Shown: positions 45,782 to 54,731 of the stretch, piece by piece
How positions within the stretch are numbered: the first letter of the stretch is position 1
How the letters are laid out: each line of letters begins with the position of its first letter
Assembly: GCA_014381825.1 (NCBI GenBank)
Contig: JACNKX010000038.1
Location: 248,001 to 312,000 of the forward strand
Direction: 5' to 3'
Length of the DNA stretch: 64,000 nt
From: Planctomycetota bacterium
GTDB taxonomy: Bacteria > Planctomycetota > Planctomycetia > Pirellulales > Pirellulaceae
Notes under the pieces: generated by a model
Databases searched by the model: none
What the model was told of the DNA's origin: nothing
Seen by the model: only the letters and a program-made list of their open reading frames with translations
Translations under genes and position numbers: made by a program

Positions 45782-47236
45782 TCAATCGAGTACAGGGCAA
45801 ACGTCGAACCACTCACGACCCTGAACTCGCATCCATTGTATCAAACACTCGGGGCCCCACATGCCTGAGGGATAGATTTCCAACACAGGCGCGGCGGGGC
45901 TCTGCCATGCAGCGACAATCGGATCGATGATGCTCCAGGCCAACTCGACTTCGTCGCTGCGGGCAAACAAGCTTGCATCGCCGTTCAATGCATCCAGCAA
46001 AAGCCGCTGGTATGAATCTGGAAGTGCCGAGTGGAATTCTTCTTGGAAGTTGAAATCGAGATCGGTCAACCTGAGCTTCATACCGGCATCAGGAACCTTT
46101 GTGTGGAAGTGCAGCTGAATCCCTTCGTTAGGTTGGACCTGAATGACCAATCGGTTGGCGTCCGGCGACCGACGTGCTCCGTCTGCGAACAGCATGTGCG
46201 GTGGTTGGCGGAACTGGATGACAATTTGCGTCGTCCGGCAGGACATGGCCTTGCCACTGCGGAGATAAAACGGAACACCCTGCCATCGCCAATTGTCTAC
46301 GTGCAACTTTAGCGACGCAAAGGTCGCGGTTTGACTCTTTGAATCGACACCTGGTTCGTCCAAGTAGCCTTTGTATTGACCGCGAATCGTATCCTGAGCA
46401 AAGGCTGCCCCCGTCAGAGGACGGACAGCTTGTAGGACTTTTACTTTTTCATCGCGAACCAAATCCGCTGAGAATCGTGCCGGTGCCTCCATCGCCGTGA
46501 TCATCATCAGTTGTAGAAGATGGTTCTGGAACATGTCGCGAAGGATGCCGGACGTCTCGTAATAACCAGCTCGACTTCCGACGACGACTTCTTCGGCAAC
46601 CGTGATTTGAACGTTGTCGATATAGTTTCGATTCCATAACGGCTCGAAGATGCTGTTAGCGAAACGAAGTACCAACAGGTTTTGAACCGTCTCTTTGCCG
46701 AGATAGTGATCGATACGATACACCTGCCGTTCGTCGAAGACTCCGTGCAAAGTGCGGTTTAGGGACTCGGCGGTTTCCAGATCCGTTCCAAACGGCTTTT
46801 CGACAACGATGCGTCGCTCGCCGTTACTTTCGTCGGCCAGGCCTGAAGATCCCAACGCTTCGACCGCCACGTGGTACAGTCGCGGTGACGTCGACAGATA
46901 GTACAGTCGCGTGCAGCGCTGGCCGCCTTCTAACTCATCGAGCATCGCCGCCAATGATTCGAAGTCGTTTGCTTGTTGAATGTCGCCCGTTTGGTAATAG
47001 ATTCGAGAAGCAAAGTCCCGCCAGCTCGACTCCTCGAATTCAGTTCCAACGTAGGTTCGTGTCGTCTGTTCAAGTTGTTCCCGCCAAGCATCGTACGAGA
47101 ATTCGCTTCGAGACACACCAACGACGCGAGTTCCATCTGCGAGCCGGCCCTTGGCGAACAAGCTGTAGAGAGCCGGAATCAACTTGCGGCTTGTCAAATC
47201 GCCTGAGGCACCAAAGATGACGAATGTGTGGGGCAT
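45782..47236 (-). CDS. zwf: Glucose-6-phosphate 1-dehydrogenase
   Basis: A full-length 484-residue enzyme that oxidises glucose 6-phosphate to 6-phosphogluconolactone with NADP, the entry to the oxidative pentose phosphate pathway. It has the dinucleotide motif FGASGDLTSRKL (8-19), EKPFGTDLETA (146-156) and the active-site block RIDHYLGK (174-181), with the catalytic His in the family signature. LRSGKAM and WEWSII-like ends (ELAWSIIDPIVAAW) complete the C-terminal domain. It stands alone, without pgl or gnd neighbours. It lies 67 bp upstream of the LamG gene on the same strand. Confidence 0.97.
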   Translation of the reverse strand: MPHTFVIFGASGDLTSRKLIPALYSLFAKGRLADGTRVVGVSRSEFSYDAWREQLEQTTRTYVGTEFEESSWRDFASRIYYQTGDIQQANDFESLAAMLDELEGGQRCTRLYYLSTSPRLYHVAVEALGSSGLADESNGERRIVVEKPFGTDLETAESLNRTLHGVFDERQVYRIDHYLGKETVQNLLVLRFANSIFEPLWNRNYIDNVQITVAEEVVVGSRAGYYETSGILRDMFQNHLLQLMMITAMEAPARFSADLVRDEKVKVLQAVRPLTGAAFAQDTIRGQYKGYLDEPGVDSKSQTATFASLKLHVDNWRWQGVPFYLRSGKAMSCRTTQIVIQFRQPPHMLFADGARRSPDANRLVIQVQPNEGIQLHFHTKVPDAGMKLRLTDLDFNFQEEFHSALPDSYQRLLLDALNGDASLFARSDEVELAWSIIDPIVAAWQSPAAPVLEIYPSGMWGPECLIQWMRVQGREWFDVCPVLD

Positions 47237-47479
47237 TTTGATTATTTCTTATGGTTGAGGCAGCGGCACAGCACCGAATGTCGCTGCGGCCTTCCGTTCA
47301 CAAGCCAAATGATTCGTCTTCGTGGTTTGTCACGTCTAAAGCTTCGCCGTGGCTCCTCGTAGGTGAACTCGCAAGAGTTCAGACTTTTTCGAGTGAAACC
47401 GAATTCCGATAAATCAAACTGTGACGTTGCACTGGTGCCACGTTCGTGAGTTGATCAATGAATGAGAACGAGATTTCGC

Positions 47480-47508
47480 CACTCTTTACCGCTTCGCGGT
47501 AAAGAGTG
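47480..47508. repeat. Perfect 13-bp inverted repeat, not a terminator
   Basis: CACTCTTTACCGC (47480-47492), loop TTC, GCGGTAAAGAGTG (47496-47508). No T run follows on either strand. It could be a protein-binding site or part of an RNA leader upstream of zwf. Confidence 0.6.
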
Positions 47509-47602
47509 AAGATAGAAACAATTCGGGATCCATCAATTAGCAACTCCAATATCCGGCACGAGGATGTTGGATGATCCACACGCTAGATTCCAATTCCAAC
47601 GC

Positions 47603-47636
47603 AAAACGCCCGCCGGATGTACTGACTCGGCGGGCG
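47603..47636 (-). terminator. Rho-independent terminator of the small membrane protein gene
   Basis: Read on the minus strand: CGCCCGCCG, 12-nt loop, CGGCGGGCG, then TTTT (the AAAA at 47603-47606). The 9-bp perfect GC-rich stem lies 39 bp after the stop codon of the gene at 47675. Confidence 0.88.
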
Positions 47637-47674
47637 AGATCTTGCGATTTATGTGAGTGATCCAGCGAGCGAAC

Positions 47675-48103
47675 TTACTCCTCCTCGACTGGGATCGCTT
47701 CTGGGATCGTAAAGTCGTCGGGCATCTGGAAGTCGGCTTCGTCAAAGTCGAACTCAATATCCATGCCGTCTTGATCCATGTTGAACTGATTCGGATCTAT
47801 TGACGCCGCGGCAGCGAAGGCGCAGACCATGACGAGCACTACCAAAACGAGCTGCGCGGCGATTGCGGCAGACCAGTAGGTCATAATCTTTTTAATGTCC
47901 CATTCGGTAGCCTTTATCCACCCATAAACAAATGCAACCAATGGTCCTACGCCCGTACAAAATGCCAAGACGATGCAGATGATACCCATGTTGGTCTCAT
48001 CACGCTTGAACATCTGGATGACGACCATGATGAAGAACACCAGACTCGCGATACCGCATACGACTATGAGAAAGTACAAAATCCCGATAATTGCGAGAAG
48101 CAT
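47675..48103 (-). CDS. Hypothetical membrane protein (142 residues)
   Basis: An unrecognised 142-residue protein with three to four membrane helices (about 1-30, 41-60 and 77-100). Between them are charged loops (FKRDETNMG, WIKATEWDIKK), and the C-terminal tail of about 40 residues is extremely acidic (Asp, Glu, Met; PVEEE end). AAGGAG lies 9 nt before the ATG, one of the strongest ribosome sites here, and a good terminator follows, so it is a real, probably well-expressed single gene. The acidic tail might bind metal or a basic partner; that is inference. Confidence 0.72.
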   Translation of the reverse strand: MLLAIIGILYFLIVVCGIASLVFFIMVVIQMFKRDETNMGIICIVLAFCTGVGPLVAFVYGWIKATEWDIKKIMTYWSAAIAAQLVLVVLVMVCAFAAAASIDPNQFNMDQDGMDIEFDFDEADFQMPDDFTIPEAIPVEEE

Positions 48104-48326
48104 TTGATCGACTCCTTCGAAGAAACGTGCTGACTGAAGTGATTGTGGGAGGGGAACTCATTCAGCCAAAAGACATGGGACTGAATTCGACTCTTTCGCG
48201 CGACGCCGATGATGATACCATTTTCCAGCGCATCCGCATCAGTTGCTCGGAAGTTTACAGAACTTTCACAACAAAAGTCAAACGTTCGGGTCTGAAAGCG
48301 ATCCAATTGGCAACCGTCACATAACT

Positions 48327-49538
48327 TCACTCGCCATATTGATCGCGATTGGGACCGTCTGTTCCCGACTTGGGTTCGATGTTGTGAAGCATCCCCAAGC
48401 CACGTTGAAGCGACGACGAACCGAATTTGTCTTTGATATTGTCCGCGATCTCATCGAGACGGCTATTACGATCGTGTGACTCGTCTTCGAACAAATCCAT
48501 CTGCGTCTTCGTGCCGTGATGCAGGTTGCTCACGCCCACACCAAGCAAACGAACGCACAAAGTTCTTGACGGCATTTTCTGGGTCAACATCCTCACCACC
48601 GCTTGCCAGACCTCTTGCGTCACATCGGTCGGCTCGGACAGAGTGTGGGCACGCGTGATCGTCTGAAAATCGTCGAAGCGAACTTTCAGATGAACAGTTT
48701 TCGCGTTGATGCTTTGCCGCCTCATCCGGCAGGCGACTTGTTCACTCAATTCAAGTAACCAGGCTCGCAAAACCGCAACATCCTTGATGTCGTCGGTGAA
48801 AGTCTTCTCGTGCGAGATCGATTTGGCTTCCTGCTCGGGAGTTACAACTCGGTCGTCGATCCCATGTGCCAATTCCCAAAGATGTGTGCCGTTGTTGCCG
48901 AGATGGTGCTGTAATGTTTTCACAGGCAATTGCCGAAGTTGACCGATCGTTCGGACACCAAGGTCGTCGAACTTCTCGCCTGTCACTCGACCAACTCCCC
49001 ATAGCGTTCTTACAGGCAATGGATCGAGAAACTCCTGGATCTGCGTTGGGTCGACGACCACAAGACCGTCAGGTTTCTCTAAATCACTTGCGATCTTCGC
49101 CAGAAATTGATTGGGAGCTACGCCGACCGACGCGACCAGCGACAGACCGTCACGGACCTCGCGTTTTATGTCGCGGGCGATTGACAGCGCTGGTCCGTGC
49201 AGCGATTCGCTGCCGGTCACATCCAAAAAGGCTTCATCCAGTGACAACGGTTCGACCAACGGCGTATAACGCTCGAAGACGGACCGGATCTGTGCCGCGA
49301 CTTCTGCGTAGTGTTCCATCCGCGGTCGCAAAAACACGGCATGCGGACAGAGTCGCTTCGCCTGGGCGGCTGGCATGGCGCTGTGAACTCCGAATTCGCG
49401 CGCCACATAATTAGCCGCCGCGACGACACCTCTTCCTTCGGGAGTTCCGCCAACGACCACTGGGGAACCAACCAGCTCAGGCCGATCGCGTTCTTCGACC
49501 GAGGCGTAAAAGGCGTCCATGTCAACGTGAAGGATCAT
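48327..49538 (-). CDS. dinB: DNA polymerase IV
   Basis: A 403-residue Y-family translesion polymerase. It has the catalytic carboxylates in ILHVDMDAFYASVE at the start and SLDEAFLDVTG, the GVAPNQFLAKIASDLEKP block and two helix-hairpin-helix-type segments (TLWGVGRVTGEKFDDLG). Near residue 365 QMDLFED matches the beta-clamp-binding motif. The frame can be read from a TTG at 49544, but the ATG at 49538 is more natural. It is divergent from the UvrA-family gene, with a shared 161-bp regulatory region holding inverted repeats. DinB genes are often damage-induced; no LexA box of known type is recognisable. Confidence 0.95.
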   Translation of the reverse strand: MILHVDMDAFYASVEERDRPELVGSPVVVGGTPEGRGVVAAANYVAREFGVHSAMPAAQAKRLCPHAVFLRPRMEHYAEVAAQIRSVFERYTPLVEPLSLDEAFLDVTGSESLHGPALSIARDIKREVRDGLSLVASVGVAPNQFLAKIASDLEKPDGLVVVDPTQIQEFLDPLPVRTLWGVGRVTGEKFDDLGVRTIGQLRQLPVKTLQHHLGNNGTHLWELAHGIDDRVVTPEQEAKSISHEKTFTDDIKDVAVLRAWLLELSEQVACRMRRQSINAKTVHLKVRFDDFQTITRAHTLSEPTDVTQEVWQAVVRMLTQKMPSRTLCVRLLGVGVSNLHHGTKTQMDLFEDESHDRNSRLDEIADNIKDKFGSSSLQRGLGMLHNIEPKSGTDGPNRDQYGE

Positions 49539-49600
49539 GGCCAAGCAAGCCTCTTATCATTCCGCCCAATGCGCTGCTCATTCGCAAGTCCTATCATTTC

Positions 49601-49666
49601 ACGATTACTATCGTAACGGTCGGGATGGTTGCTGGGTAGCTCGACATCCTGCACCACGTTACGATA
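49601..49666. promoter_or_regulatory. Nested inverted repeats between dinB and uvrA
   Basis: ACGAT-TACT-ATCGT is a perfect dyad at 49601-49614. In addition, TATCGTAACG (49609-49618) has its exact reverse complement CGTTACGATA at 49657-49666. The sites overlap in the divergent control region and could bind one regulator of both repair genes. Confidence 0.5.
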
Positions 49667-49699
49667 CGGGATTCGAGATGGTAGAGAGGAGACGCCCTA

Positions 49700-52549
49700 G
49701 TGGAACCAAAGCGGCCTGACGATTGCATTCGAGTTCGTGGAGTTCGGGTTCATAACCTGCGCGACGTCGATCTCGATATTCCGCGCAATCAGTTGGTGGC
49801 CTTCTGCGGCGTCAGTGGCAGCGGGAAGACGAGCTTGGCTCTCGACACGCTCTACGCGGAAGGACAGCGGCGGTACATCGAGAGCTTTTCAGCATATACG
49901 CGGCAGTTTTTGGAGCGGCTTGAGAAGCCAGACGCCGATCGGATCGATGGTTTACCACCCGCGATCGCCATCACGCACAAAGACCATTCAGGGTCGAGCC
50001 GCTCGACGATCGGCGCCGCGACGGAAATAGATAATCACCTGCGGCTGCTATTTGCGAGAATTGGTCACATCATTTGCCACGGATGCGGTACGGAAGTGCG
50101 TCAAGAATCAGCGAATACAGTCGCTCAACAGCTTGCTCAGCTGGCGGAGGGAGATCGCTTTATGATTGCCTTCACGCGAGCTGCCACGTCCGAGGAAACT
50201 CTTGCGGAGATGATCAGCGAGTTGCGTGAAGAGGGATTTGTACGTTTGATCGCCCAGGGAAAGACGTGGAATCTTTCGGCTGGCGAGACGCCGAATGTTG
50301 CTATGTATCCGGTCGAGTTGCTTGTCGTGAATGACCGATTAACCGCAGCGGAATCGGCTGGTCAACGGTTGATTGATTCCCTCGAAACTGCCTTCGCTCA
50401 CGGCGAAGGGCGTTGTACGATCCTGCGGTCAGTAACAGTAGGTGAAGCCGGCAGTAGCGAGATGATCGACGGTCGCGAATGGATACGGTCTTCGTATAGC
50501 ACGGCTCTGACTTGCGAAAACTGTTCGATCGAGTATCCCACGCCCGATCCGCGACTGTTCAGTTATAACAGCCCACTCGGCGCTTGCCCGGAATGCGAAG
50601 GTTTCGGGAATCTCGTAGAAACCGATATGGATTTGGTCGTGCCGGATTCGACCAAGTCGCTCGCCGAAGGAGCAATCGCACCCTGGAATACGCCAGCGTA
50701 CAAGCACGAACTCGAAGAGCTTCTCGCTCTGGCACCGGACTATGACCTGCCTGTCAATATTCCATTTTCTGAATTGAACCAAAAGCACATCGCGTTGATT
50801 CGCGATGGAGCTCCCGAACGTGAGTTCGGAGGGCTGCAAGGGTTCTTTGCGTGGCTGGAGAAACGCAAATACAAAATGCACCTGCGCGTCTTCCTTAGCC
50901 GTTGGCGAAGCTACCGCACTTGTCCATCGTGCAAGGGCGCTCGTCTCCGGCCGGAAGCACTAGCGACAAAGATTGGAGGACGGAGCATCTCGGAGATTCT
51001 TGCAACCAAGATTGTCGCTTCGTTCGAGTTCTTTCGAGCGCTCAAGCTTGACGCGTGGGAGCAGGCGATCGGGCGAACCATGCTCGAACAAGTGACTGGC
51101 CGCCTGGGTTTTCTGATCGATGTTGGACTTGGCTATCTGACACTTGATCGGACGCTCCGCACGATCAGCAGTGGCGAGGCACAGCGAGTCACACTGACTT
51201 CCGCGCTTGGTTCCAGCTTGGTCAACATGCTCTACGTCCTCGACGAGCCTTCGGTCGGCTTGCATCCGCGCGACGTGGACCAATTGATCCAGGCGGTCGC
51301 GTCACTGCGTGAGCGAAACAACACCGTGGTCGTCGTCGAACATGAGGAGGCGATGTTGCGCGCCGCAGATCACATTATTGAAGTCGGCCCCGGAGCGGGG
51401 GAACGTGGCGGGCAAGTTGTGTTCGAGGGAACGCTCGACGAAATGGAGGCCTCCGCAGAGAGTATGACGGGAGGATATCTCTCGGGTCGACGAGGCATCG
51501 GCGTACCAGAACGCCGCCGACAGCCTAGTCACGGCTGGGTGAGATTGGTCCGAGCGCGAGGTAACAACTTGCAGAACGTGACGGTCGAATTCCCACTCGG
51601 CGTACTTTGTTTAGTGACGGGAGTCAGCGGCGCCGGCAAGAGCTCGCTTGTACAGGACACGCTATACGGGGCCCTGTGTATTCGAAAGCGCAAGAACGCG
51701 ACGAAACCTCTGACCTACGATGACGTGTACGGGGACGGCCAGCTTGACGATGTGATCTTGATCGATCAAAGCCCCATCGGTCGATCTCCACGTTCAAACC
51801 CCGTGACATACGTGAAGGCTTTCGACGAGATTCGCGCCGTCTTCGCCGACACGATTGAAGCTCGCACTCACAATTACACGGCAAGTCACTTCAGCTTCAA
51901 TGTCGAGGGCGGACGTTGCACGGCATGTAACGGTGATGGCCACGTCGAGATCGACATGCAATTCCTCGCCGATGTCTATATGAAATGTGAGCAGTGTCAC
52001 GGCACTCGGTATCGCAACGAGATTCTTGATGTTACCTACCGGGGACGAAATATCGCGGATGTACTCGACATGACGATCCGAGAAGCCTTCTCGTTCTTCC
52101 GTGGTCAACATAAAACACAGAAGAAGTTAAAGCGATTGATCGACGTTGGGCTGGATTACTTACGGCTCGGTCAGCCGGCAAACACGCTCTCCGCCGGCGA
52201 AGCCCAGCGACTAAAGCTTGCCTCTTACATTTCGTCGGCAAAACGCAATCGCACCTTGTTCATCATGGATGAACCGACGACAGGGCTGCATTATTCGGAC
52301 ATCGTGCAATTGCTAGATTGTTTCGAGGCACTGCTAAGCGTCGGCCACTCGCTGATTGTTGTCGAACACAACCTCCAAATGATGAAAGCATCTGACTACC
52401 TCATCGACCTTGGCCCCGGAGCTGCCGAGGAAGGTGGCAACGTTGTCGTTCAGGGGACGCCTGAAAAAGTTGCTCGCTGTGAGGACTCCGTCACCGGCGG
52501 TTTCCTTGCGGAAGTGCTTGGCGATTCGTTGGAAGAGCAATCCGCATAG
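49700..52549 (+). CDS. uvrA: Excinuclease ABC subunit A (UvrA family)
   Basis: A 949-residue UvrA-family ATPase that finds bulky DNA damage with UvrB. It starts at a GTG with GAGAGGAGA upstream. The first Walker A is GVSGSGKT (37-44), the second GVSGAGKS (about 640). Zinc-binding pairs are visible in CENCSIEYP and CPECEGFG, and in CTACNGDGH and CEQCHGTRY. Signature motifs are SSGEAQR and SAGEAQR, each followed by LDEPSVGLH or MDEPTTGLH. The block after residue 90 (ITHKDHSGSSRSTIGAATEI) differs from the usual NPRSTVGT pattern, so this may be a paralogue rather than the main UvrA. UvrB and UvrC are not in the window. Confidence 0.9.
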   Translation: MEPKRPDDCIRVRGVRVHNLRDVDLDIPRNQLVAFCGVSGSGKTSLALDTLYAEGQRRYIESFSAYTRQFLERLEKPDADRIDGLPPAIAITHKDHSGSSRSTIGAATEIDNHLRLLFARIGHIICHGCGTEVRQESANTVAQQLAQLAEGDRFMIAFTRAATSEETLAEMISELREEGFVRLIAQGKTWNLSAGETPNVAMYPVELLVVNDRLTAAESAGQRLIDSLETAFAHGEGRCTILRSVTVGEAGSSEMIDGREWIRSSYSTALTCENCSIEYPTPDPRLFSYNSPLGACPECEGFGNLVETDMDLVVPDSTKSLAEGAIAPWNTPAYKHELEELLALAPDYDLPVNIPFSELNQKHIALIRDGAPEREFGGLQGFFAWLEKRKYKMHLRVFLSRWRSYRTCPSCKGARLRPEALATKIGGRSISEILATKIVASFEFFRALKLDAWEQAIGRTMLEQVTGRLGFLIDVGLGYLTLDRTLRTISSGEAQRVTLTSALGSSLVNMLYVLDEPSVGLHPRDVDQLIQAVASLRERNNTVVVVEHEEAMLRAADHIIEVGPGAGERGGQVVFEGTLDEMEASAESMTGGYLSGRRGIGVPERRRQPSHGWVRLVRARGNNLQNVTVEFPLGVLCLVTGVSGAGKSSLVQDTLYGALCIRKRKNATKPLTYDDVYGDGQLDDVILIDQSPIGRSPRSNPVTYVKAFDEIRAVFADTIEARTHNYTASHFSFNVEGGRCTACNGDGHVEIDMQFLADVYMKCEQCHGTRYRNEILDVTYRGRNIADVLDMTIREAFSFFRGQHKTQKKLKRLIDVGLDYLRLGQPANTLSAGEAQRLKLASYISSAKRNRTLFIMDEPTTGLHYSDIVQLLDCFEALLSVGHSLIVVEHNLQMMKASDYLIDLGPGAAEEGGNVVVQGTPEKVARCEDSVTGGFLAEVLGDSLEEQSA

Positions 52550-52554
52550 TTGTC

Positions 52555-52599
52555 AGGTGGGCTGTGCCTACCAGCAGAAATGGTCGGCACAGCCCACCT
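52555..52599. repeat. Long imperfect hairpin downstream of uvrA
   Basis: AGGTGGGCTGTGCC (52555-52568) pairs exactly with GGCACAGCCCACCT (52586-52599). After one T/C mismatch, ACCA and TGGT pair further inside, leaving a 7-nt loop. It lies between the uvrA stop and the next ATG. It may act as a transcription end, but no T run follows on the plus strand. Confidence 0.7.
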
Positions 52600-52619
52600 T
52601 ACTAAAGCAAGAGTTCAGA

Positions 52620-53561
52620 ATGTCGTTCGCCGAGCAAGTTGATGTCTTCTACGGTCGCGTTACGCATAGCTCGGCGCAAGTCTACGCACGGGTGAGTTCG
52701 CTTGTTGGTGGAGGCGATTGGTCGATTACTGGACAGATTCGCGGGCCCGTCGCGCCCGGCACAAGAACTTTGCCGACGACGATTGAACTGGCCGACCTTG
52801 GCGAAGGTGCGACCCTGCTTGCTTCGTGTTCGATTCCGGACCCAACATTTTGGACGACACAACTTCCCGCTACGTACGATGTCGAAGTTCAGTTGCACCG
52901 TGAAGGCGAACTTGTTGAAACGGTTAGTCGTTCGCTCGCCATTCGAGCCTTCGGCGCAAGCGGGCGAAACTTCCTATGGGACAGCAAACGCTGGGTGCTA
53001 CGAGGTGTATCAGCGCCAGTGAAAGAATTCGAGGGGCTTGACGCATTCAAGGACAATGCCGGCGTGCTAGTCGCACAGAGTCCGCCGGAGTCATTACTCC
53101 GCGACGCTTCTTTGGCTGGTGTGCTGCTTGTCGTTGAACTATCACCAGACGATCTAATCGCTGAACTTCAACGTCTTAGTCTTTGGCCAGCGGTTGCGAT
53201 TGTGATTCTTCCACATGATTACGAAGTCAACGCCGAGTTGCGCGCCTCCGCACCGAACTTACTCTTCGCGGCGCGAGTCGATCCGCGTAGCACGCCACAA
53301 CCAGCAAAGTGGTTGGACGTGATTATCTGCGACGCCTCGGATGTGGAGCGGTTCCACGATACGACAAAGCAATGGCTGCTTCCCCTCGTGGCAGAACGCC
53401 GATTAAATGGGGACTATACTTTGATCGAAGCACGTCGCGAGTGCGATCACTTGCAACGAGATCTGGTGCCACATGGTGACTTCGCCGGATACGTAGTTCA
53501 TTGCGGTGCCACTTCGCGTGCAGATGATCGGGCAGCATCGCAGGGCTCTTCACCTCGATAG
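52620..53561 (+). CDS. Hypothetical protein (313 residues)
   Basis: I cannot name the family. From ATG 52620 the product begins MSFAEQVDVFYGRV. The first 130 residues are beta-rich (DWSITGQIRGPV, TYDVEVQLHREGEL), like an Ig- or sugar-binding-type sandwich. The second half alternates strands and helices (VLLVVELSPDDLIAEL, AVAIVILPHDYEV), like part of a TIM barrel, and ends with a loose Arg-rich tail. There is no signal peptide. A galactosidase-type N-terminal arrangement is conceivable from KRWVLRGVS, but catalytic residues are not evident. The longer open frame upstream runs through the end of uvrA and is rejected. Confidence 0.6.
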   Translation: MSFAEQVDVFYGRVTHSSAQVYARVSSLVGGGDWSITGQIRGPVAPGTRTLPTTIELADLGEGATLLASCSIPDPTFWTTQLPATYDVEVQLHREGELVETVSRSLAIRAFGASGRNFLWDSKRWVLRGVSAPVKEFEGLDAFKDNAGVLVAQSPPESLLRDASLAGVLLVVELSPDDLIAELQRLSLWPAVAIVILPHDYEVNAELRASAPNLLFAARVDPRSTPQPAKWLDVIICDASDVERFHDTTKQWLLPLVAERRLNGDYTLIEARRECDHLQRDLVPHGDFAGYVVHCGATSRADDRAASQGSSPR

Positions 53562-53633
53562 ACAACATCTTCAATTGAGACTACCTTTAGGTCGTCGCGA
53601 TAAGGTATACGCTCATCACAATGTCGCTTGCCT

Positions 53634-54671
53634 ATGTTCATTTCTTGGAAGCAATTCACTTCCAGCACCGTTGCAAAGATGTGCGTTGGTGTTGAATGCG
53701 ATAAGTGCGGCTGCACGTACTACTACGAATTGTCACGGATCGGATCGGGAACAGGCACGGCGCTTTACGGCGTTGGGCAGACCGGGGCCAGCCGTGCCGC
53801 AAATGACAATTCGTTGACCGACTTGCAACAGCGGTTGGCCACCGAGGCAGAACTCGTTCCGTGCCCAAAGTGCAACTGGATCAACGACGAGTTAGTTACT
53901 GGTTTTCGCCAAGGCCGCTACCGAGGATTACTTACGACGGGCGGCCTCGTCGCGATCGTTGGCACCGTGATCTCGTTATTCTCTGTTTGGATACTCTCCG
54001 TAGGACCAGCGCCGGATCGCGGAGCGATCCCGTATTTCCTAGTCGGTGGAATCGGCGCGTCGATCTCATTCATGCTCGTAACTCTGGTCTTGCAGATTTG
54101 GTTGCGAAACCGAATCCAGCCCAATCGCGATTATCCGCTGCCTCCCAGAATACCGCCGGGCACGCCTGAGTCGTTGTTTCTCGACGACGAGACGGGTGAG
54201 CTGAAGCCCGCCTCCACAAATGGCAGCCACCAGCCGATGGAAGATGCTCCCGTCGAGATTCAAATCGGTCGACACACGTTGCCGGCAGTCTGTTGTCGCT
54301 GCCTACAGGACCCGGATCCCAGCCATTCCCAGCAAGTGCCTGTGTTGCCCGCGATTTCGCTGGAGATTCCACTGTGCAAAGCCTGTGCGAAGGCGATCTC
54401 ACGCCGAAAGTTGTTGATCTGGGCGGTCGTGACCGCGATGGGCTTCCCAGTTATGTGCCTTGGTTTGTGGGTGGCAAGACTACAGAAAGAGGAATTCTGG
54501 ATATTCTTCGCCGTCTCTTGTGCGCTTGCTCCAACATTGGGCGGCATCGCAGCTCATTTGCTCGAACGGCCAGCCAGAGTGAAGGTGGTTGATTCCGCTC
54601 GGGGGATCGTCCGCATCCGATTTGAGAATCGCGGCTACCTCAAGCACATCAACTTAGAAGAGAAAACCTGA
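53634..54671 (+). CDS. Zinc-ribbon membrane protein, function unknown
   Basis: A 345-residue protein with an N-terminal CECDKCG-type zinc ribbon (CVGVECDKCGCTYYYEL) paired with CPKCNWI about 50 residues later. Two membrane helices follow (about 100-120 and 137-158), then a linker, a second Cys set (CCRCLQDP and CKACAKA, about 222-256) and two more helices (about 267-285 and 292-312). The tail ends VRIRFENRGYL. ATG 53628 lies two codons earlier and is equally possible. Treble-clef/ribbon membrane proteins of this kind are common in planctomycetes and uncharacterised. Confidence 0.68.
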   Translation: MFISWKQFTSSTVAKMCVGVECDKCGCTYYYELSRIGSGTGTALYGVGQTGASRAANDNSLTDLQQRLATEAELVPCPKCNWINDELVTGFRQGRYRGLLTTGGLVAIVGTVISLFSVWILSVGPAPDRGAIPYFLVGGIGASISFMLVTLVLQIWLRNRIQPNRDYPLPPRIPPGTPESLFLDDETGELKPASTNGSHQPMEDAPVEIQIGRHTLPAVCCRCLQDPDPSHSQQVPVLPAISLEIPLCKACAKAISRRKLLIWAVVTAMGFPVMCLGLWVARLQKEEFWIFFAVSCALAPTLGGIAAHLLERPARVKVVDSARGIVRIRFENRGYLKHINLEEKT

Positions 54672-54731
54672 CAGGACGAAAAAGGGCAACTCAATAATCT
54701 TCGCCGCTCCATCGAAACCAGAAAGCCTCTT

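Larger units (their letters stand above)
47237..47674 (-). other. Intergenic region of 438 bp with two hairpins
   Basis: It lies between the zwf start and the end of the next gene upstream, both on the minus strand, so it should hold the zwf promoter. It contains two perfect inverted repeats, at 47480-47508 and 47607-47636, listed separately. An open stretch at 47379-47579 has no recognisable coding features. I see nothing else. Confidence 0.45.

Noticed and set aside
47379-47579. 66-codon open frame upstream of zwf
   Set aside because: It contains a perfect hairpin and no coding features; treated as intergenic.
49545-49699. Known LexA boxes of the E. coli or Bacillus type
   Set aside because: Neither the CTG-N10-CAG nor the GAAC-N4-GTTC pattern is present; only the other dyads described were found.
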